Assembly (NCBI GenBank): GCA_028583685.1
Contig: JAMXIF010000032.1
Span: 8,516,756 to 8,580,755 of the forward strand
DNA: 64,000 bases
DNA from: Petaurus breviceps papuanus
Taxonomy: Eukaryota > Chordata > Mammalia > Diprotodontia > Petauridae
Reading direction: 5' to 3'
Positions within the stretch are counted from its first letter, which is position 1. Each line of letters opens with the position of its first letter. Shown piece by piece: positions 12,215-23,012 of this stretch. The position numbers were made by a program, and so were the translations under genes. The notes beneath the pieces are model-generated. The model searched no databases and was not told the DNA's origin. It saw only the letters and a list, made by a program, of their open reading frames with translations.

Positions 12215-12430
12215 GAGAATTCTCTGGCTCTGGAGGGTCGGAAGAATGCTTTCCATATCTCATCTCATTTGATCCTTATGCCTGTGATTATCCCATTGTG
12301 AACATGAGGGAAGTGAGACTGAGAGCGGAGAAATGGCTTGCCTAGGATCACATAGCCAGTAAATGTCCAGGAAAGGATGCAAACCCAGATTTTCTTGACT
12401 CCAAGTCCAGTATTCTGATCATTACACCTT
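12215..12430 (-). mobile_element. MIR, antisense
   Basis: 'atttgatccttatgcctgtg', 'tgcctaggatcacatagcc' and 'gcaaacccagattttcttga' are in MIR antisense order. Confidence 0.7.
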
Positions 12431-13084
12431 GGTGTCACTTTTGCTAGTTAAGGCAGTAATTCAGGATAACCTGTGGGAAACTTAAAATTTCACCTAATCG
12501 ATATAAATTAGGCACATACTTCATCTCATTAAATTTCCTAAGGATGGGAATTCTGTCTTATCTAACTTCTCCACACAGTATGTGTTCATGAATGTCAGAT
12601 AAATGGACACATTCAAAACCGTGAATATTAAATAGGACTTTGTCTTTAGTAGTGAATGGTTTGGGGTTTTATCACTATAAATGAAATTATTTAATGAACT
12701 CTTATCTATCTGTGACCTTGTTGTAACTCAAGTTGGTGCCCAGTTTGTTGAAGCCCATTTTCTGTTTTTCTTCGTCATTCAGATATTCTATAATGTGCAG
12801 ATCTCTAGCTAGTATGAATTTTAAAAATTTTCCTTTTTAGTATTATGAATTTAGCAAGCATCAAGAAACATGAACATTTCCATATACAAACAACAACAAC
12901 CCAACAATAGAAAAGAAAAAGACCACAGATGAAAATATGATTCTCCACTATTTGCAACTTGGTTTTTTAATATATTTCAAATTTAACATAAAAGTCAACA
13001 CTACCCTACTTGTCCATGTCTATGTCCAAATTTCTGTCTTCTCTTTTCTGTTTTTTTTTAATGAGTCATTGTTCCTATTTTTGT

Positions 13085-13111
13085 ATCTCTCTCTCTCTCT
13101 CTCTCTCTCTC
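13085..13111. repeat. (CT)n microsatellite
   Basis: About 13 uninterrupted CT units lie in the 3' region of the antisense L1. Confidence 0.95.
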
Positions 13112-13446
13112 GCTATTTTCTACTCCTTCCCCTTCCAAAAAAAAGTTAAAGTTCTCCTTTATAATAAATAAGTAATACAAAATAAATCCACATATAGACA
13201 GTATCTAAAAATCTGTGTCTTGTTCTATACCTCTAGACCATAATATATCTGTAAGAGATAGAAAGCTTGATTCATCATCAGCCTTCTTGAGTCATGCTTG
13301 GTCATTCCATTGATTGTAGTTTTTAAATTCACAGTTGCTTTTCTTTACAATGTTGTGGTCATTGTATAAATTGTTCTCCTAGTTCTGCTCAGTTTACATC
13401 AGTTCATCATTCCAGGTTTCTCTGAATTCATCCCTTTTGTCATTTC

Positions 13447-13495
13447 AATATAGGTCCCATTATAATTCTGTTAGAATTATAATGGGACCTATATT
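13447..13495. repeat. Perfect 23-bp inverted repeat with 3-nt loop
   Basis: The left arm 13447-13469 and right arm 13473-13495 are exact reverse complements, separated by gtt. The core of the left arm is 'taggtcccattataattc'. It lies in the antisense L1. Confidence 0.97.
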
Positions 13496-14379
13496 CATTG
13501 GCCACAGTTTGTTCAGCCATTTCTTAAATTGAGAAGCACAAACTTTGTTTCTACTTCCTTGCTACAGCAAAAGGTGCATTTATAAATGTTTTGTACATAT
13601 AAATCCTTTCCTTCTTTCTTTGATCTTTTTTTTGTATAAAAGTGGTCTCACTGGGAATACATATTTTAGTGACTTTGGGTAGAGTTCAGAATTGTTTCAA
13701 GAATGTTTGATCTACTTCACAACTTCACCAATAGTGCATTATTTTGTCTGTCTTTCCATATCCCCTCTAACAATGGTCATTTTCCCATTTTATCATCTTT
13801 GCTAATCCTATGAGTATGGAGTGGAAACTCAAGAGTTGTTTTAATATTAATTTCCCTTAGCATTAGGGATTTAGAACTTTTTTATGTATTTGATGGCTTA
13901 CCTTTTCTTCCCTTGAGCTTTGTCTGTGCTAGAAAAGATTGTCCTTGGACCACGTATCTATTAGGAAATTTTTCTTCTTACACATTGTAACAATTCTCTA
14001 CATATCTTAGAGATCAAACCTTTATCCAAGATATTGTTCAAAGATTTTTTTCCCCCATTTGGCTGTGGCCCTTCTAATTTTAAGTGGATTGATTTTGTTT
14101 GTGCAAAAAAAAATTCAATTTATGTAATGTTTTATTTTCTGTGAGATAACCATATAACCATTGACCCTCTCTATCTCTTACTTGGCTAAGAGATCTTCCC
14201 TCATCCCTAGTTCTGAAAGCTTTCCTGCTTATCTGTGTTTCTGATATGTCCTTTTATATCTAGGACTTGTATCTATTTGAAGCTTATTTGCTACATAATA
14301 TAAAATGTTGGTATCATTTCTGCTAGGCTGCTTCTCAACTTTCCCAGAATTTTTTGTGAATTAGTAAATCCTTATTTAT

Positions 14380-14575
14380 TTAGGAAAGTTACTTACTTAG
14401 GAAGTTATGTGACCTGGGGCCATTCATTTAACCTGTTTGCCTCAGTTTCCTCACATGTAGAGTGGGGATGAAAATAGCATCTACCTTGCAGGGTTATTGT
14501 GAAGATCAGAAGAGATAATATTTGTAAAAAGTGCTTAGAATAGTGCTTAACACATAGTAGGTACTACTTATATAG
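14380..14575 (+). mobile_element. MIR/MAR1-type CORE-SINE inside L1
   Basis: 'gttatgtgacctggggccat', 'gcctcagtttcctcacatg', 'ggttattgtgaagatcaga' and 'cttaacacatagtaggtac' are in sense order. L1 antisense sequence continues on both sides, so this SINE landed in an existing L1. Confidence 0.85.
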
Positions 14576-15230
14576 ATATGTGCATATTACCTTCCCTTCC
14601 TATTAATCAACTTCTCTGTTTTTTAATCAGTACCAAATAGTTTTGATGATTACTGCTTATAATCTAATTTGAAATCTAGTACTGTTAGAATCCTTTTCTT
14701 CCTGCTTATTTTCACTATTTTCTTTTAAATTCCTGTTTTTTTTTTTGTTCCTCCAATGAATTTGTTATTATTTTCTAGCTCAATTAAAGTTATTTGGTAG
14801 TCTGATATGACACTGCATCTCTAAGTTAATTTTAGATAGTATTGTCATTTTTGTTACATGGATATAGTCCAACTATGAGCAGTTAATATTTCTCTGATTA
14901 TTTAGGTCTGTCTTTATTTCTGTGAAGAGTGTTTTGTAGTTTATATATAAGTTTATATAATCCCTATGTGTATCTTGGTAACTGGACTCCAAACTTGTGT
15001 AGTTAACTTTGACTGGAATTTCTTTCTCTGTTTCTTCTTGCTAAGTCTTATTTGTAATACAAAGAAAGGCTAATGATTTTTGTTAATTTATTTTATATCT
15101 TGTTCCTTTACTAAAGTTATTATTTCAGTTAACTTTTTAGTTGACAGTCTAAGGTTCTCTAAACCATAGTGTCATTTCAAAAATTGATCATTTTATTTCC
15201 TCTTTATTGGCTAGTGTTTATTAAAAACAG

Positions 15231-15688
15231 GCATTGGGATGGAAATGTTTCCCAAAGAAAATGAATTATCTTTCTTTTTGCTTATAGGCTTCCTATTAGC
15301 TATCAAGCTTTACTTTGAGTCCTAAAGTATTGAGAATTCAAAGTGAATCTTGCTTAGTACTAAGGATTGGATATACTGCTATTTACTTTCTGACCTCTGA
15401 TTAACAACATATGTGAAAGCATTTGTAGTTGTAATAGAATATTTACATTCAGTATTACAGATTTAAACTTCAGCTGCATTAGTGTTCAAGAAATGTACAT
15501 ATGCCCTTAGATATTTGATTTCAAAGAACTTTAATTCAACAGGGCTGTAGAGACTATACTAGGCATAAATCTTAAATGTATTTGAAGACACAAATGCCAA
15601 GATTGGAAGTATAATACTGACATCCATATTTTATTAAGAATAATTTATAATGTAGCAGTATTATTCTAGATTATCTGCATTATAAATG

Positions 15689-15734
<46 letters not shown>

Positions 15735-17376
15735 GGGGTGTGACTTTGGGCCAGAGTGGTTACCAAGAAGGCTAAGATTCACTTCTAGTGTGAGGCTGCC
15801 AACAAGGCATTAGTAGGTAAAGGACCACTGAGAGCCCTTGGTAACTACATGTACATTCTCAGAAACTGACTGAAAATCATGCTTCCCTTTTTTCCTGTCT
15901 GATATCAGCTTCAGTTTAGCAGTACTTCACTCTGCTTTTTCGCACTCTGCATTAAAGCTGATGAAAGATGGTTCTATATTTTCTGTTTTTCACTAGTTTT
16001 TCTCTGAACACCACGAGGAATTCTGAAGACACAAAAGCATATTGACCAACCCAAAATAATTTTTTTTAGATTTTGGTTTATTTTTTTAAATACTGACTAA
16101 ATGTTTGGAATGCTGCTGCAAATGTACGCATTTGAAATCAAGCGTTGTGTTACCATTTAAAATTAAATGTGTTTTTTATCACCATGAAAATACAGAGTAT
16201 ATCAGAGGATCAAAGTTCTGTAGTTTATTATCATACCTCCAAATAGTTTTTTCTTCCCTCAGGCATTATTTATGCCAGTGTTAGCTCTTTTCATATTTGT
16301 CATATTTCATAGCTGTTCATGTGATTCTTTTTTATTAACTCAAAATTGTTGATAGAAATGACATTTCATAATATTTGTTATCTGCCTCTGATGCATTAAT
16401 GTAATGTTCTGGAACTTAAGTTCCATTCTGGACAGAACAATATGATTGAAGACTTACATGCACACTTCAAGTAATTTGGTTTTGAAGATAAATATCAGGG
16501 AAGGGTAGTAGCTAATAACTGGATGACATCAGATTATTAACAGGTCATATTGAAATGAACTATTAAATGGTTTCAGTTGTATAATGTGAGGCCAGTGATT
16601 ACTTGAGTTTCCAGTAAGGAAACTATGCCATTTTTTAAAACTTAGGGAAGAGTGATTCAATGACTTAGTTTGTCAAATACAAACTGTAGCCTCAAGATTT
16701 CCAAAAAAAGAGAAAGGTCCATCAATGAGTTAACTTCCTGTTTTCTTAACTAGTGGCTCTTTTTTGGTTTTCTCATGAATTTATGCCTCTGTATTTACAG
16801 GGCTTTGACTCTTCAACCAGATTTTTGTGTGTTTTCCCCTTTTATTTTTATAGCTTCCAAAGTCTAACGTTCAGAGATTAGCTGTGTTCAGAAATTGGGG
16901 GAGTTGGGGCCAGTACAGGCAAACACCACAGTAACTGATATCATATGACTGTGTTTTCCCACAATAAAAGCATTTGGATTGACTCATTTTACAACAATGG
17001 AAATGGAAGAAAGCTGAGTTTCTTTCCTGTTCGTGTTTCTTTTGTAAAGAATGTCCTGAAAGGATACCATTGCAATGAACTCAATAATACTATAAATAAA
17101 GACATTTCAAGGCCATCTGGAATAAACAAGATACATTAGAGAAGGAGTTGGAGCCTAGATTAACTAGAAGTGTTCATATATGTGTGTCAGACCAATAGAG
17201 AGATACTTACATCTCTTCTCTCTCTTTTGTGTTTGTCAGAAAAAGAAAAGGTGATGCTTTAAACAGAGAGCTGTTCTATGAAACTAAAAAATTAGACACT
17301 CACTCAAATATTGTGAAGCTGTAATGGACTGATTACAGGTCATATCATTTTGATCTCCATCTCTTATTCTTTTCAG
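15231..17376. other. CLEC16A: Unique intronic sequence upstream of exon A
   Basis: No repeat was recognised except the TG tract at 15692-15731. Closeness to a conserved exon makes this a reasonable place to look for conserved non-coding elements, but none can be called without an alignment. Confidence 0.5.
15692..15731. repeat. (TG)n microsatellite
   Basis: About 20 uninterrupted GT/TG units. Confidence 0.98.
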
Positions 17377-17528
17377 ATAACAGCGATTTAATTGCTTGTA
17401 CAGTGATTACAAAAGATGGAGGTCTCGTTCAGCGCTTTCTAGCTGTGGATATTTATCAGATGAGTTTGGTGGAGCCAGATGTTGCAAGACTAGGGTGGGG
17501 AGTAGTCAAGTTTGCAGGTCTCTTGCAG
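17377..17528 (+). CDS. CLEC16A: CLEC16A internal exon A (C-terminal region)
   Basis: This 152-nt internal exon follows a pyrimidine tract and AG at 17375-17376 and ends before a strong donor, gtaagg. The first two bases (at) finish a codon begun in the upstream exon, probably AAT/Asn. Then come 50 open codons, including NSDLIACTVITKDGG and VDIYQMSLVEPDV. I recognise this as CLEC16A; from memory the human protein differs at about two residues here (M to L, S to A). CLEC16A is an endosome/lysosome-associated regulator of autophagy and mitophagy that works with the ubiquitin ligase RNF41 (NRDP1). Despite its name it is not a working lectin. The N-terminal FPL domain lies outside this window. The exon leaves phase 0, matching exon B. 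The upstream exon, expected to end near 'TDDVLDL', was not found in 1-17376. Confidence 0.95.
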
Positions 17529-17574
17529 GTAAGGTGTCAGAAAGTTCTGAAAATACTCATGTATCTTGTAACTC

Positions 17575-18150
17575 AGAGTTAGGAGGAATCTAAAAGGTGA
17601 TCTGATTTAACCTCTCAGTTAATATGGAAATGCCTCTTAGAACATCATTGTAGGGGGCGTCCAGGTAGCACAGCGAGTAAGAGCACCAGCTCCAGTGTTG
17701 GGACGACCTGGAGATCTAATCCCGGGCTCAGACACTCAGCACCACACCCAGAAATAACTGGCCGTGTAACCTTGAGCAAGTTACTTAACCCTGATTGCTT
17801 AATTAAAAAAAAAAAAAAAGAACATCATTGTAGTTTTTGTTGGGATACATTCAGTGTTAATGACTTAGAAGGCAGTTCTTGTACTTCAGACAGCTTTAGT
17901 TGTTTACCAAAACATGACTCTTTTTAATTTCTACCCATTGATTCTAGTTTTTGTACTCTGGAGCTGCAAAAAAATAAGTATTACACACAGTAGCACTTCA
18001 GATATTTGAAGATCAGTATCAAACCTAAGTCTTTTACAACTAACTCTTTTTTCTTCTGAAAATGGCTGAAATTTTGCATTAGAACAATTTCCAGGTTTTT
18101 TAGTTTCATGTATTATTCTAAGCCACTTTTTATTCATTTTTCAGATTTCA
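17575..18150 (-). mobile_element. L3/CR1 remnant, antisense, split by a SINE
   Basis: 'aatttctacccattgattct', 'atatttgaagatcagtatc' and 'aacctaagtcttttacaac' match antisense L3 order. The piece before the SINE ('cagagttaggaggaatct') fits the start of the same element. Confidence 0.6.
17654..17818 (+). mobile_element. WSINE-type SINE, 'cccgggctcagaca' subfamily
   Basis: Sense SINE with 'aggtagcacagcgagtaaga', 'aatcccgggctcagacac', 'tggccgtgtaaccttgagc' and an A-rich tail. The perfect 15-bp duplication agaacatcattgtag (17639-17653, 17819-17833) indicates a fairly recent insertion. It lies about 110 nt past the exon A donor. Confidence 0.97.
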
Positions 18151-18559
18151 CAAGTATGCATAGTTTACCATACAAATAGCTACCTCTGAGGCATCATTCT
18201 TAATTAGTAGAAATTTACAAAATGTTTGAATAGGTCTGATACAGTCTGATAATTATCTCAGGTTTCTTAGTATTAAAGAAACTTTGAAACATAGCTTTTC
18301 TGTTAAAAGATTGTAAACATATCTATTTAGCTGACATCTACCTAGCACTTTAAGGTTTTCCAAGCACTTTACACACATTAAAGTTTTTATCAGGTTTTTA
18401 TTGTTGATTAGAGCTTGGTAATCACCAGACTTAGAGTGTCGTCTGCTACTCTCACCTTCAGAATCATCAGATTTGCTAATACATCACCATTCCACTTTTG
18501 TGTGATGTAACTCTTGGCTTAGATCATTGAGCTCTTGTTGGACATAATCTTGTTCTGGA

Positions 18560-18775
18560 GGGCAAAAATGATTCTGAATTTGGCATCAGGATATGAGTTT
18601 GAGTTCAGATTCTCGCGTTACCAGCTTTGTGACTTTGGAGATGTCAAGTCCTTTGACCTCCTTTAGGTTCATTTAACTCCTCTATTTAATAGTAATAACA
18701 ACATTTGCATTACCAACCGCACAGAGATGTAAGGAAAATACTTTGTAAAATATAAAGCTCCATATTATATACTTC
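18560..18775 (+). mobile_element. MIR
   Basis: Diverged sense MIR: 'ttgagttcagattctcgcgt', 'agctttgtgactttggag', 'taataacaacatttgcatt', 'actttgtaaaatataaagc'. Confidence 0.6.
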
Positions 18776-18814
18776 TTAGCACCTCTATACCTGAGAGCCT
18801 TGTTTTTTCTGGAA

Positions 18815-18985
18815 GGAGGTACTGCCAGGCTATAGAAAGAGCCCAGCAAGCCTGGGTTCTAATCTTTGCTCTGTCATTGATAAAACCTATGGAAAATCCC
18901 ATTCTACCTCTCTAAGCTTCTGTTTTCTTATCTGTCAAATAAAGGGTTTGAACTTGATGTTCTCTAAGGTCCCTTCTTGTTCTAA
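18815..18985 (+). mobile_element. THER/MIR-type SINE
   Basis: 'caagcctgggttctaatct', 'tctgttttcttatctgtcaa' and the 3' part 'tctctaaggtcccttcttg' mark a CORE-SINE with the short 3' end common in marsupials. Confidence 0.7.
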
Positions 18986-19466
18986 AACTTATACTCCCTG
19001 TGAAAGTAAAGGAAAAGTGTTTTCAGCTTGATTCTCTCTTGCTTTACTTCCTCAGACCTGTTTGCTCCATCAGACATCATAGTCTTAACCAGTTGAAAGT
19101 CAGTTGAAAGGACTTTGTCCTTGTTTTAACTGAGGGATGGGAATGGTGGAACAGAATAGCTCTATAATATGGTATGCTATTTTGAAGCTATTATTTTGTG
19201 AGAAAGATCATGCAGTATTATGTACTATAACTTCTTGAGGAGAACTAGTGTTTTTAAATTATTTTATTACGTCTGATTATGTATAGTATCCAGAAGTTCT
19301 TTCTCTGACTTTGCTCACTCACATCTTAGACACGGAAAAGTAGTTCGTCTTTTACCAGTTGAGTAAGCATTCATGTTTTTGACATTTTTGAGAATTGTTT
19401 CCTAAGAGTTGATTGGGCCTTAGGGCCCTTTGAGGTGAACTTAATTGGATTACTTTTTTTCTACAG

Positions 19467-19671
19467 GATATGCAGGTAACTGGAGTAGAAGAAGATAGTA
19501 GAGCTCTGAACATTATCATCCACAAGCCTGCTTCTAGCCCCCATTCTAAACCTTTCCCCATTCTCCAAGCTACGTTTGTATTTTCTGATCATATCCGCTG
19601 TATCATTGCAAAACAGCGCTTAGCAAAAGGTCGTATCCAGGCCCGGCGTATGAAGATGCAGCGGATAGCTG
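19467..19671 (+). CDS. CLEC16A: CLEC16A internal exon B (C-terminal region)
   Basis: This 205-nt exon starts in phase 0 after 'tttttttctacag' and ends in phase 1 at the consensus donor gtgagt. Its 68 complete codons begin DMQVTGVEEDSRALN and end KGRIQARRMKMQRIA, plus one base of a split Ala codon. Against human CLEC16A as I recall it, only about three conservative changes appear (D to E, T to I, I to V). The exon ends in a strongly basic stretch, with R/K at many positions of IIAKQRLAKGRIQARRMKMQ, likely helical. Its role is not established from sequence alone. High conservation at marsupial-placental distance, intact frame and both splice sites argue for a functional exon rather than a pseudogene. 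The intron before it (17529-19466) holds L3, MIR and one young SINE. Confidence 0.96.
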
Positions 19672-20144
19672 GTGAGTAGATTTATCATCTGCAGATTTTT
19701 CTTGTTTCCTTTTCGTAACAGAATGACTTCCCTCTCTTGACACAGCAGAATTCTGTGATGTATTGAAACTACTGATTTGCTGTAGTTGAAGATAGTGTAC
19801 TTTTTAAATGAGACAACAAACTCAAGTTAGTAGTAAATTTTTTATTTCTGCTTATTTATAGAATGGAGAGATGACAGTCAGAATTTCCAATAAATTTCTA
19901 TTGCTGTAGGTGGTGTTTCTGAGATGTGCAGGAAAAGCTGACATTTCCTCTCTGCTCAGGCTTAGGATAAACAATTAGGACACTGATTTATAAATGTAAA
20001 TTGGTTAAAAATTATTTTTCATCTGCATAGGTTAGAGGAAATAGCCTTGATATCAACACCAATTTGTCCAGGTACTTATCTGCTTACTGGAACAGTGAAA
20101 GAAATTCTTAGGGGATAGTCCCCCTGTTTATAAAGTTCTTTATT

Positions 20145-20560
20145 AAAGGCAGTGTACCTTAATGGGTATAGAGATAGTCTCAAAGTCAGGAAGACCTAGG
20201 TTCAATTTCTGCTTCTGACATATAAGATCATAAATCAGTATCTGAAAAGACTTTAGAGATCATATAGTCTAAGCCCCTCCTTTTATAGATCAGAAAACTG
20301 AGCCCCAAGGACTTGACCAAGATCACCCACCTAATAAGCATCAGAAGCTGGATTTGAACCTAGGTCATCTGACTAGAGCCCCATGTTTTTTCCATTGGAC
20401 TATATTTTCCTGACTCAGGATAAGTCACTTGACTTCTCAATGTCCCAGGCAACTTTCTAGGACTATGGGTTACAGAAGAGTTACAGAGATCTGTCTTAGG
20501 GAAGGGATTTTTCTTCAGCTTTTCCCTATGTTTATAAAATCAGAGACCTGGTTCTTCTCC
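20145..20560 (+). mobile_element. SINE split by an antisense MIR
   Basis: The 5' part at 20145-20222 ('aagtcaggaagacctaggtt', 'tttctgcttctgacata') continues at 20412-20560 ('ggataagtcacttgacttc', 'caatgtcccaggcaact'). Between them, at 20223-20411, lies an antisense MIR ('ccttttatagatcagaaaac', 'ggatttgaacctaggtcat'). Confidence 0.75.
20223..20411 (-). mobile_element. MIR, antisense, inside another SINE
   Basis: 'tcatatagtctaagcccctc', 'actgagccccaaggact' and 'ggatttgaacctaggtcat' are in antisense order. The host SINE resumes directly after it. Confidence 0.75.
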
Positions 20561-21439
20561 TTAATTCCCTCCTTAATTCTTTATGTTCTGTAAAGAAAAT
20601 ACACTTTTTTTGTGTTAAAAAAAAAACTTTTCAAAAATTGAGATATTTAGTGATTCCTAGTTCAGTAACCACAGTATGTATTTTGGTAAAAGTCTTTGAA
20701 GTAGGCTTTCTAACTTCAGTTTTCTCAAGTTGTCCAATCATCTTTCAATTTAAGAGCAAATGATTTTTTGCAGTACAGTTGTTTGACTGTTTTAAGTTTA
20801 CCTAGCAGTGCTTTCTCAAATTAATTCCCTGAAAATTTTTTTAAAAACAACAACCTTTTTAGGGTCTAGGTTTATGAATATTCATGGATTTAGTTATTTA
20901 CTAGGTTTCACTATCGTCTTCATTTATTTTATTAATCCTCTGTTCTGTTGTGTGCTTCTGTCATCTTATTTTCCATTTAACTAAAACTTGGCTTACAAAA
21001 TCATTACAGAAGCATTTTGTAATGCAAGAAATTACTTAAATCATTCAGTCCTTTCTTTTCAGATTTATTCTGGGAGAATTTTCTCCTCTTTAAAGTAATT
21101 TCTTACAGCTGGCTCAATGGTAAAAATATTTCATTTTAAAATTGGAAATTATGCTGTAAAGTGGCTGTTAGAAGTTATACCATAGGGTATTTTAAAAATT
21201 GATTTTTAAAATTCTAACAACTTTGATTTATAGTGAGATTTATTAATGGAAGTGGAGATTAGCAACTTTGGCATATATAATTTTAGAGCTGAATATGTGG
21301 TCAGTGTCTTGGGGATTGAAATGTAAAAGGTACCTGAGCCTTGGTAAGTAAGGCCTTTTATGTTCACAGGTCAAGAAAAAGATGTAGGAGTGAGTCCAAG
21401 AAGTTTTCTAGATTCTCAGGCTATTGTGCTGTTCATCAG

Positions 21440-21660
21440 TAGCATCATATAGTGGAAAGTCAGCTGGTCTTAGAGTCACCACTTATTTGCTGTGTATGCC
21501 TGGGCAATTGATTTAGTTTCTCTCCACCTCAAGGCTTTTTTGTCTTGTTTTGTTTTTGTCTTTTGTAAGTGGAGCTAATAATACACTACATGCCTCATGA
21601 GGTTATAGTGAGGAAAGCAGTTTGTAAACTTTACAGCGCTATTAAAACGTGAATTAATAC
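21440..21660 (+). mobile_element. MIR
   Basis: 'cttatttgctgtgtatgcct', 'gaggttatagtgaggaaag' and 'gtttgtaaactttacagcgc' are in sense order, with a T-rich insertion in the middle. Confidence 0.65.
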
Positions 21661-21881
21661 TCTTGTTATTACAAGAATTAAGTATTATGTTAGATTTTAT
21701 TATGTTCACTGAAAGTATCTGTGGCATCTCAAAATGACTAGAATATGCCTTGGTTAATAGATGCTCCATCTCAGCTTTGCTCAAGTATTAGCATTAGGGC
21801 CCCATGGGCTTAACACCACAAAGTATCTTCTCTTCACTATCTGTGCTTTTATTAATCCAGTGCTGTGTAATTTAAATCTAG

Positions 21882-22049
21882 CACTCCTGGACCTTCCCAT
21901 CCAGCCTTCAACTGAAGTCTTGGGGTTTGCACTTAACGCTTCAGCTTCAAGCCAGCACCTACCCTTCCGGTTCTATGAACAGTCTCGCCGTGGCAGCAGC
22001 GATCCGACTGTGCAGCGTTCTGTTTTTGCATCCGTTGACAAGGTACCAG
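21882..22049 (+). CDS. CLEC16A: CLEC16A internal exon C, symmetric phase 1-1
   Basis: This 168-nt exon begins after AG at 21880-21881. The first two bases (ca) join the g from exon B to make Ala. It ends with one base of a Gly codon before donor gtaagc. It encodes ALLDLPIQPSTEVLGF, a more variable stretch (ALNASASSQ), then HLPFRFYEQ and GSSDPTVQRSVFASVDKVPG. From memory the human version reads GFGLGSSTSTQ in the variable stretch, so this is the fastest-changing part of the three exons. The acceptor is weak: 'gtgtaatttaaatctag' has almost no pyrimidine tract, and the nearest pyrimidine-rich stretch is about 45-55 nt upstream. Skipping would keep frame because both ends are phase 1. The next human exon (beginning FAVAQCINQ) was not found downstream in the window. 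Confidence 0.95.
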
Positions 22050-22599
22050 GTAAGCCTAGCCTGAAACTCATATGTAGCTTGCTGTGCACCCTCCTGTTGA
22101 AGCATGGAACCTTCTTTTCTGTCCTCCCCCTTAACTTTTCCCCTCCACAGTTGCAGGCTGCAGATTTTCATCTTCATTAAGCTTTTCAACTTAAAAATGG
22201 AGCTGGCTTTGCAGTGTTCTTTCTTTAAAAATCTCTAAAGGTTTGATGCCAGGTTAAACTAAAGGCACAAAAATAAATCTTGGCTTTATTTTTAGTTTAG
22301 TTTTCCAGGGCATTTCTGGGGTATATAGAAAAACTTCTTAGAATTAAGACCAAGAGATTTCTTGGAAATTTCTTGGAAATACTTAAATTAGTACTAATAA
22401 AGTTGTGGTAGAGTAGTTTCCGCCCGGTACAAGATGAGTAGAAAGAGATAGTGTGTGTGGTCAGTGTTCTCACCCCACTGAAGAAGTGATACTTAAGAAA
22501 AATGTCCTACTATCAACGCTGTGGCTTTCATTCCATCTCTGAAAATCTTTTCCCACTTTCACCAAAGTGCATATGCTAGGGGATGTTTAGGGTGGAGAA

Positions 22600-22967
22600 G
22601 AGGCAATTGGAGGGGAGGTGTAGATCATAATTCCTCTCTTCAAGAATATGGAAGACTGTTATGTGGTACAGATTAAAGAGATTAAATTTGTTTCTCTGTA
22701 TCCTAGAGGGCAGAACAAGGAACAGTAGTTGGAAATTGTAGAGAGACAACTTTAAGCTTGACTCAAGGTAAAACTGTCTAACAGAGCTGTTCCCAAGTGT
22801 AATGGTCTGGCCTGCAGTGCAAGAATTCCCTTGGAGGTCCTGCATCAAGATTTAATGGTCACTCATCAGGGTTGTAGATTACTGTTCAAGTATGGGTTGG
22901 ACTGCATAACTTTTTTTTTTTTGGACTGAATAACTTTTGAGATCCTTTCCAACTCTGAGGTTCTGTG

Positions 22968-22968
<1 letters not shown>
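22600..22968 (+). mobile_element. L3/CR1 3' end
   Basis: Sense order: 'gagggcagaacaaggaac', 'caactttaagcttgactcaa', 'cctgcagtgcaagaattccc', 'gagatcctttccaactctga', 'ggttctgtgatg'. CR1-clade elements end in short repeats rather than poly(A), which fits the TG tract that follows directly. Confidence 0.7.

Positions 22969-23009
<41 letters not shown>
22969..23009. repeat. (TG)n microsatellite
   Basis: About 20 TG units directly after the L3 terminus, perhaps seeded by its 3' end. Confidence 0.98.

Positions 23010-23012
<3 letters not shown>

Larger units (their letters stand above)
12830..15180 (-). mobile_element. L1, antisense, 5'-truncated, split by a MIR
   Basis: The + strand reads as reverse-complement L1 3' UTR and ORF2 3' half: 'agttctgctcagtttacatc', 'cttcaccaatagtgcattat', 'ccccatttggctgtggccct', 'gggtattgtcattt'-like RT-region phrases to about 15180. 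A CORE-SINE sits inside at 14380-14575. The CT run at 13085-13110 and the hairpin at 13447-13495 are local changes in the 3' UTR and terminal part. Stops in every frame show it is dead. Confidence 0.8.
1..17376 (+). other. CLEC16A: CLEC16A intron upstream of exon A (3' part)
   Basis: The stretch is assigned as intron because it precedes an internal exon and shows no open frame with splice sites that resembles the preceding CLEC16A coding sequence. The first 700 bases match nothing I recognise. The rest is a mosaic of repeats listed separately and AT-rich unique DNA. An independent gene nested here cannot be excluded, but I see no support for one. Confidence 0.8.
17529..19466 (+). other. CLEC16A: CLEC16A intron between exons A and B
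   Basis: This is a 1.94-kb phase-0 intron with donor gtaagg and acceptor ctacag. It holds an antisense L3 remnant, one young SINE with a perfect target-site duplication, and two MIR/THER-type SINEs. About 19000-19460 is unrecognised unique sequence. Confidence 0.9.
19672..21881 (+). other. CLEC16A: CLEC16A intron between exons B and C
   Basis: This is a 2.21-kb phase-1 intron with donor gtgagt. Its acceptor region, 'tttaaatctag', is pyrimidine-poor. It holds a nested SINE pair near 20145-20560 and a MIR near 21440-21660. The rest is AT-rich unique DNA. Confidence 0.9.

Noticed and set aside
21761-22180. 139-residue frame treated as a stand-alone gene
   Set aside because: Only 21882-22049 is coding. 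The rest is intron read-through on both sides of CLEC16A exon C.
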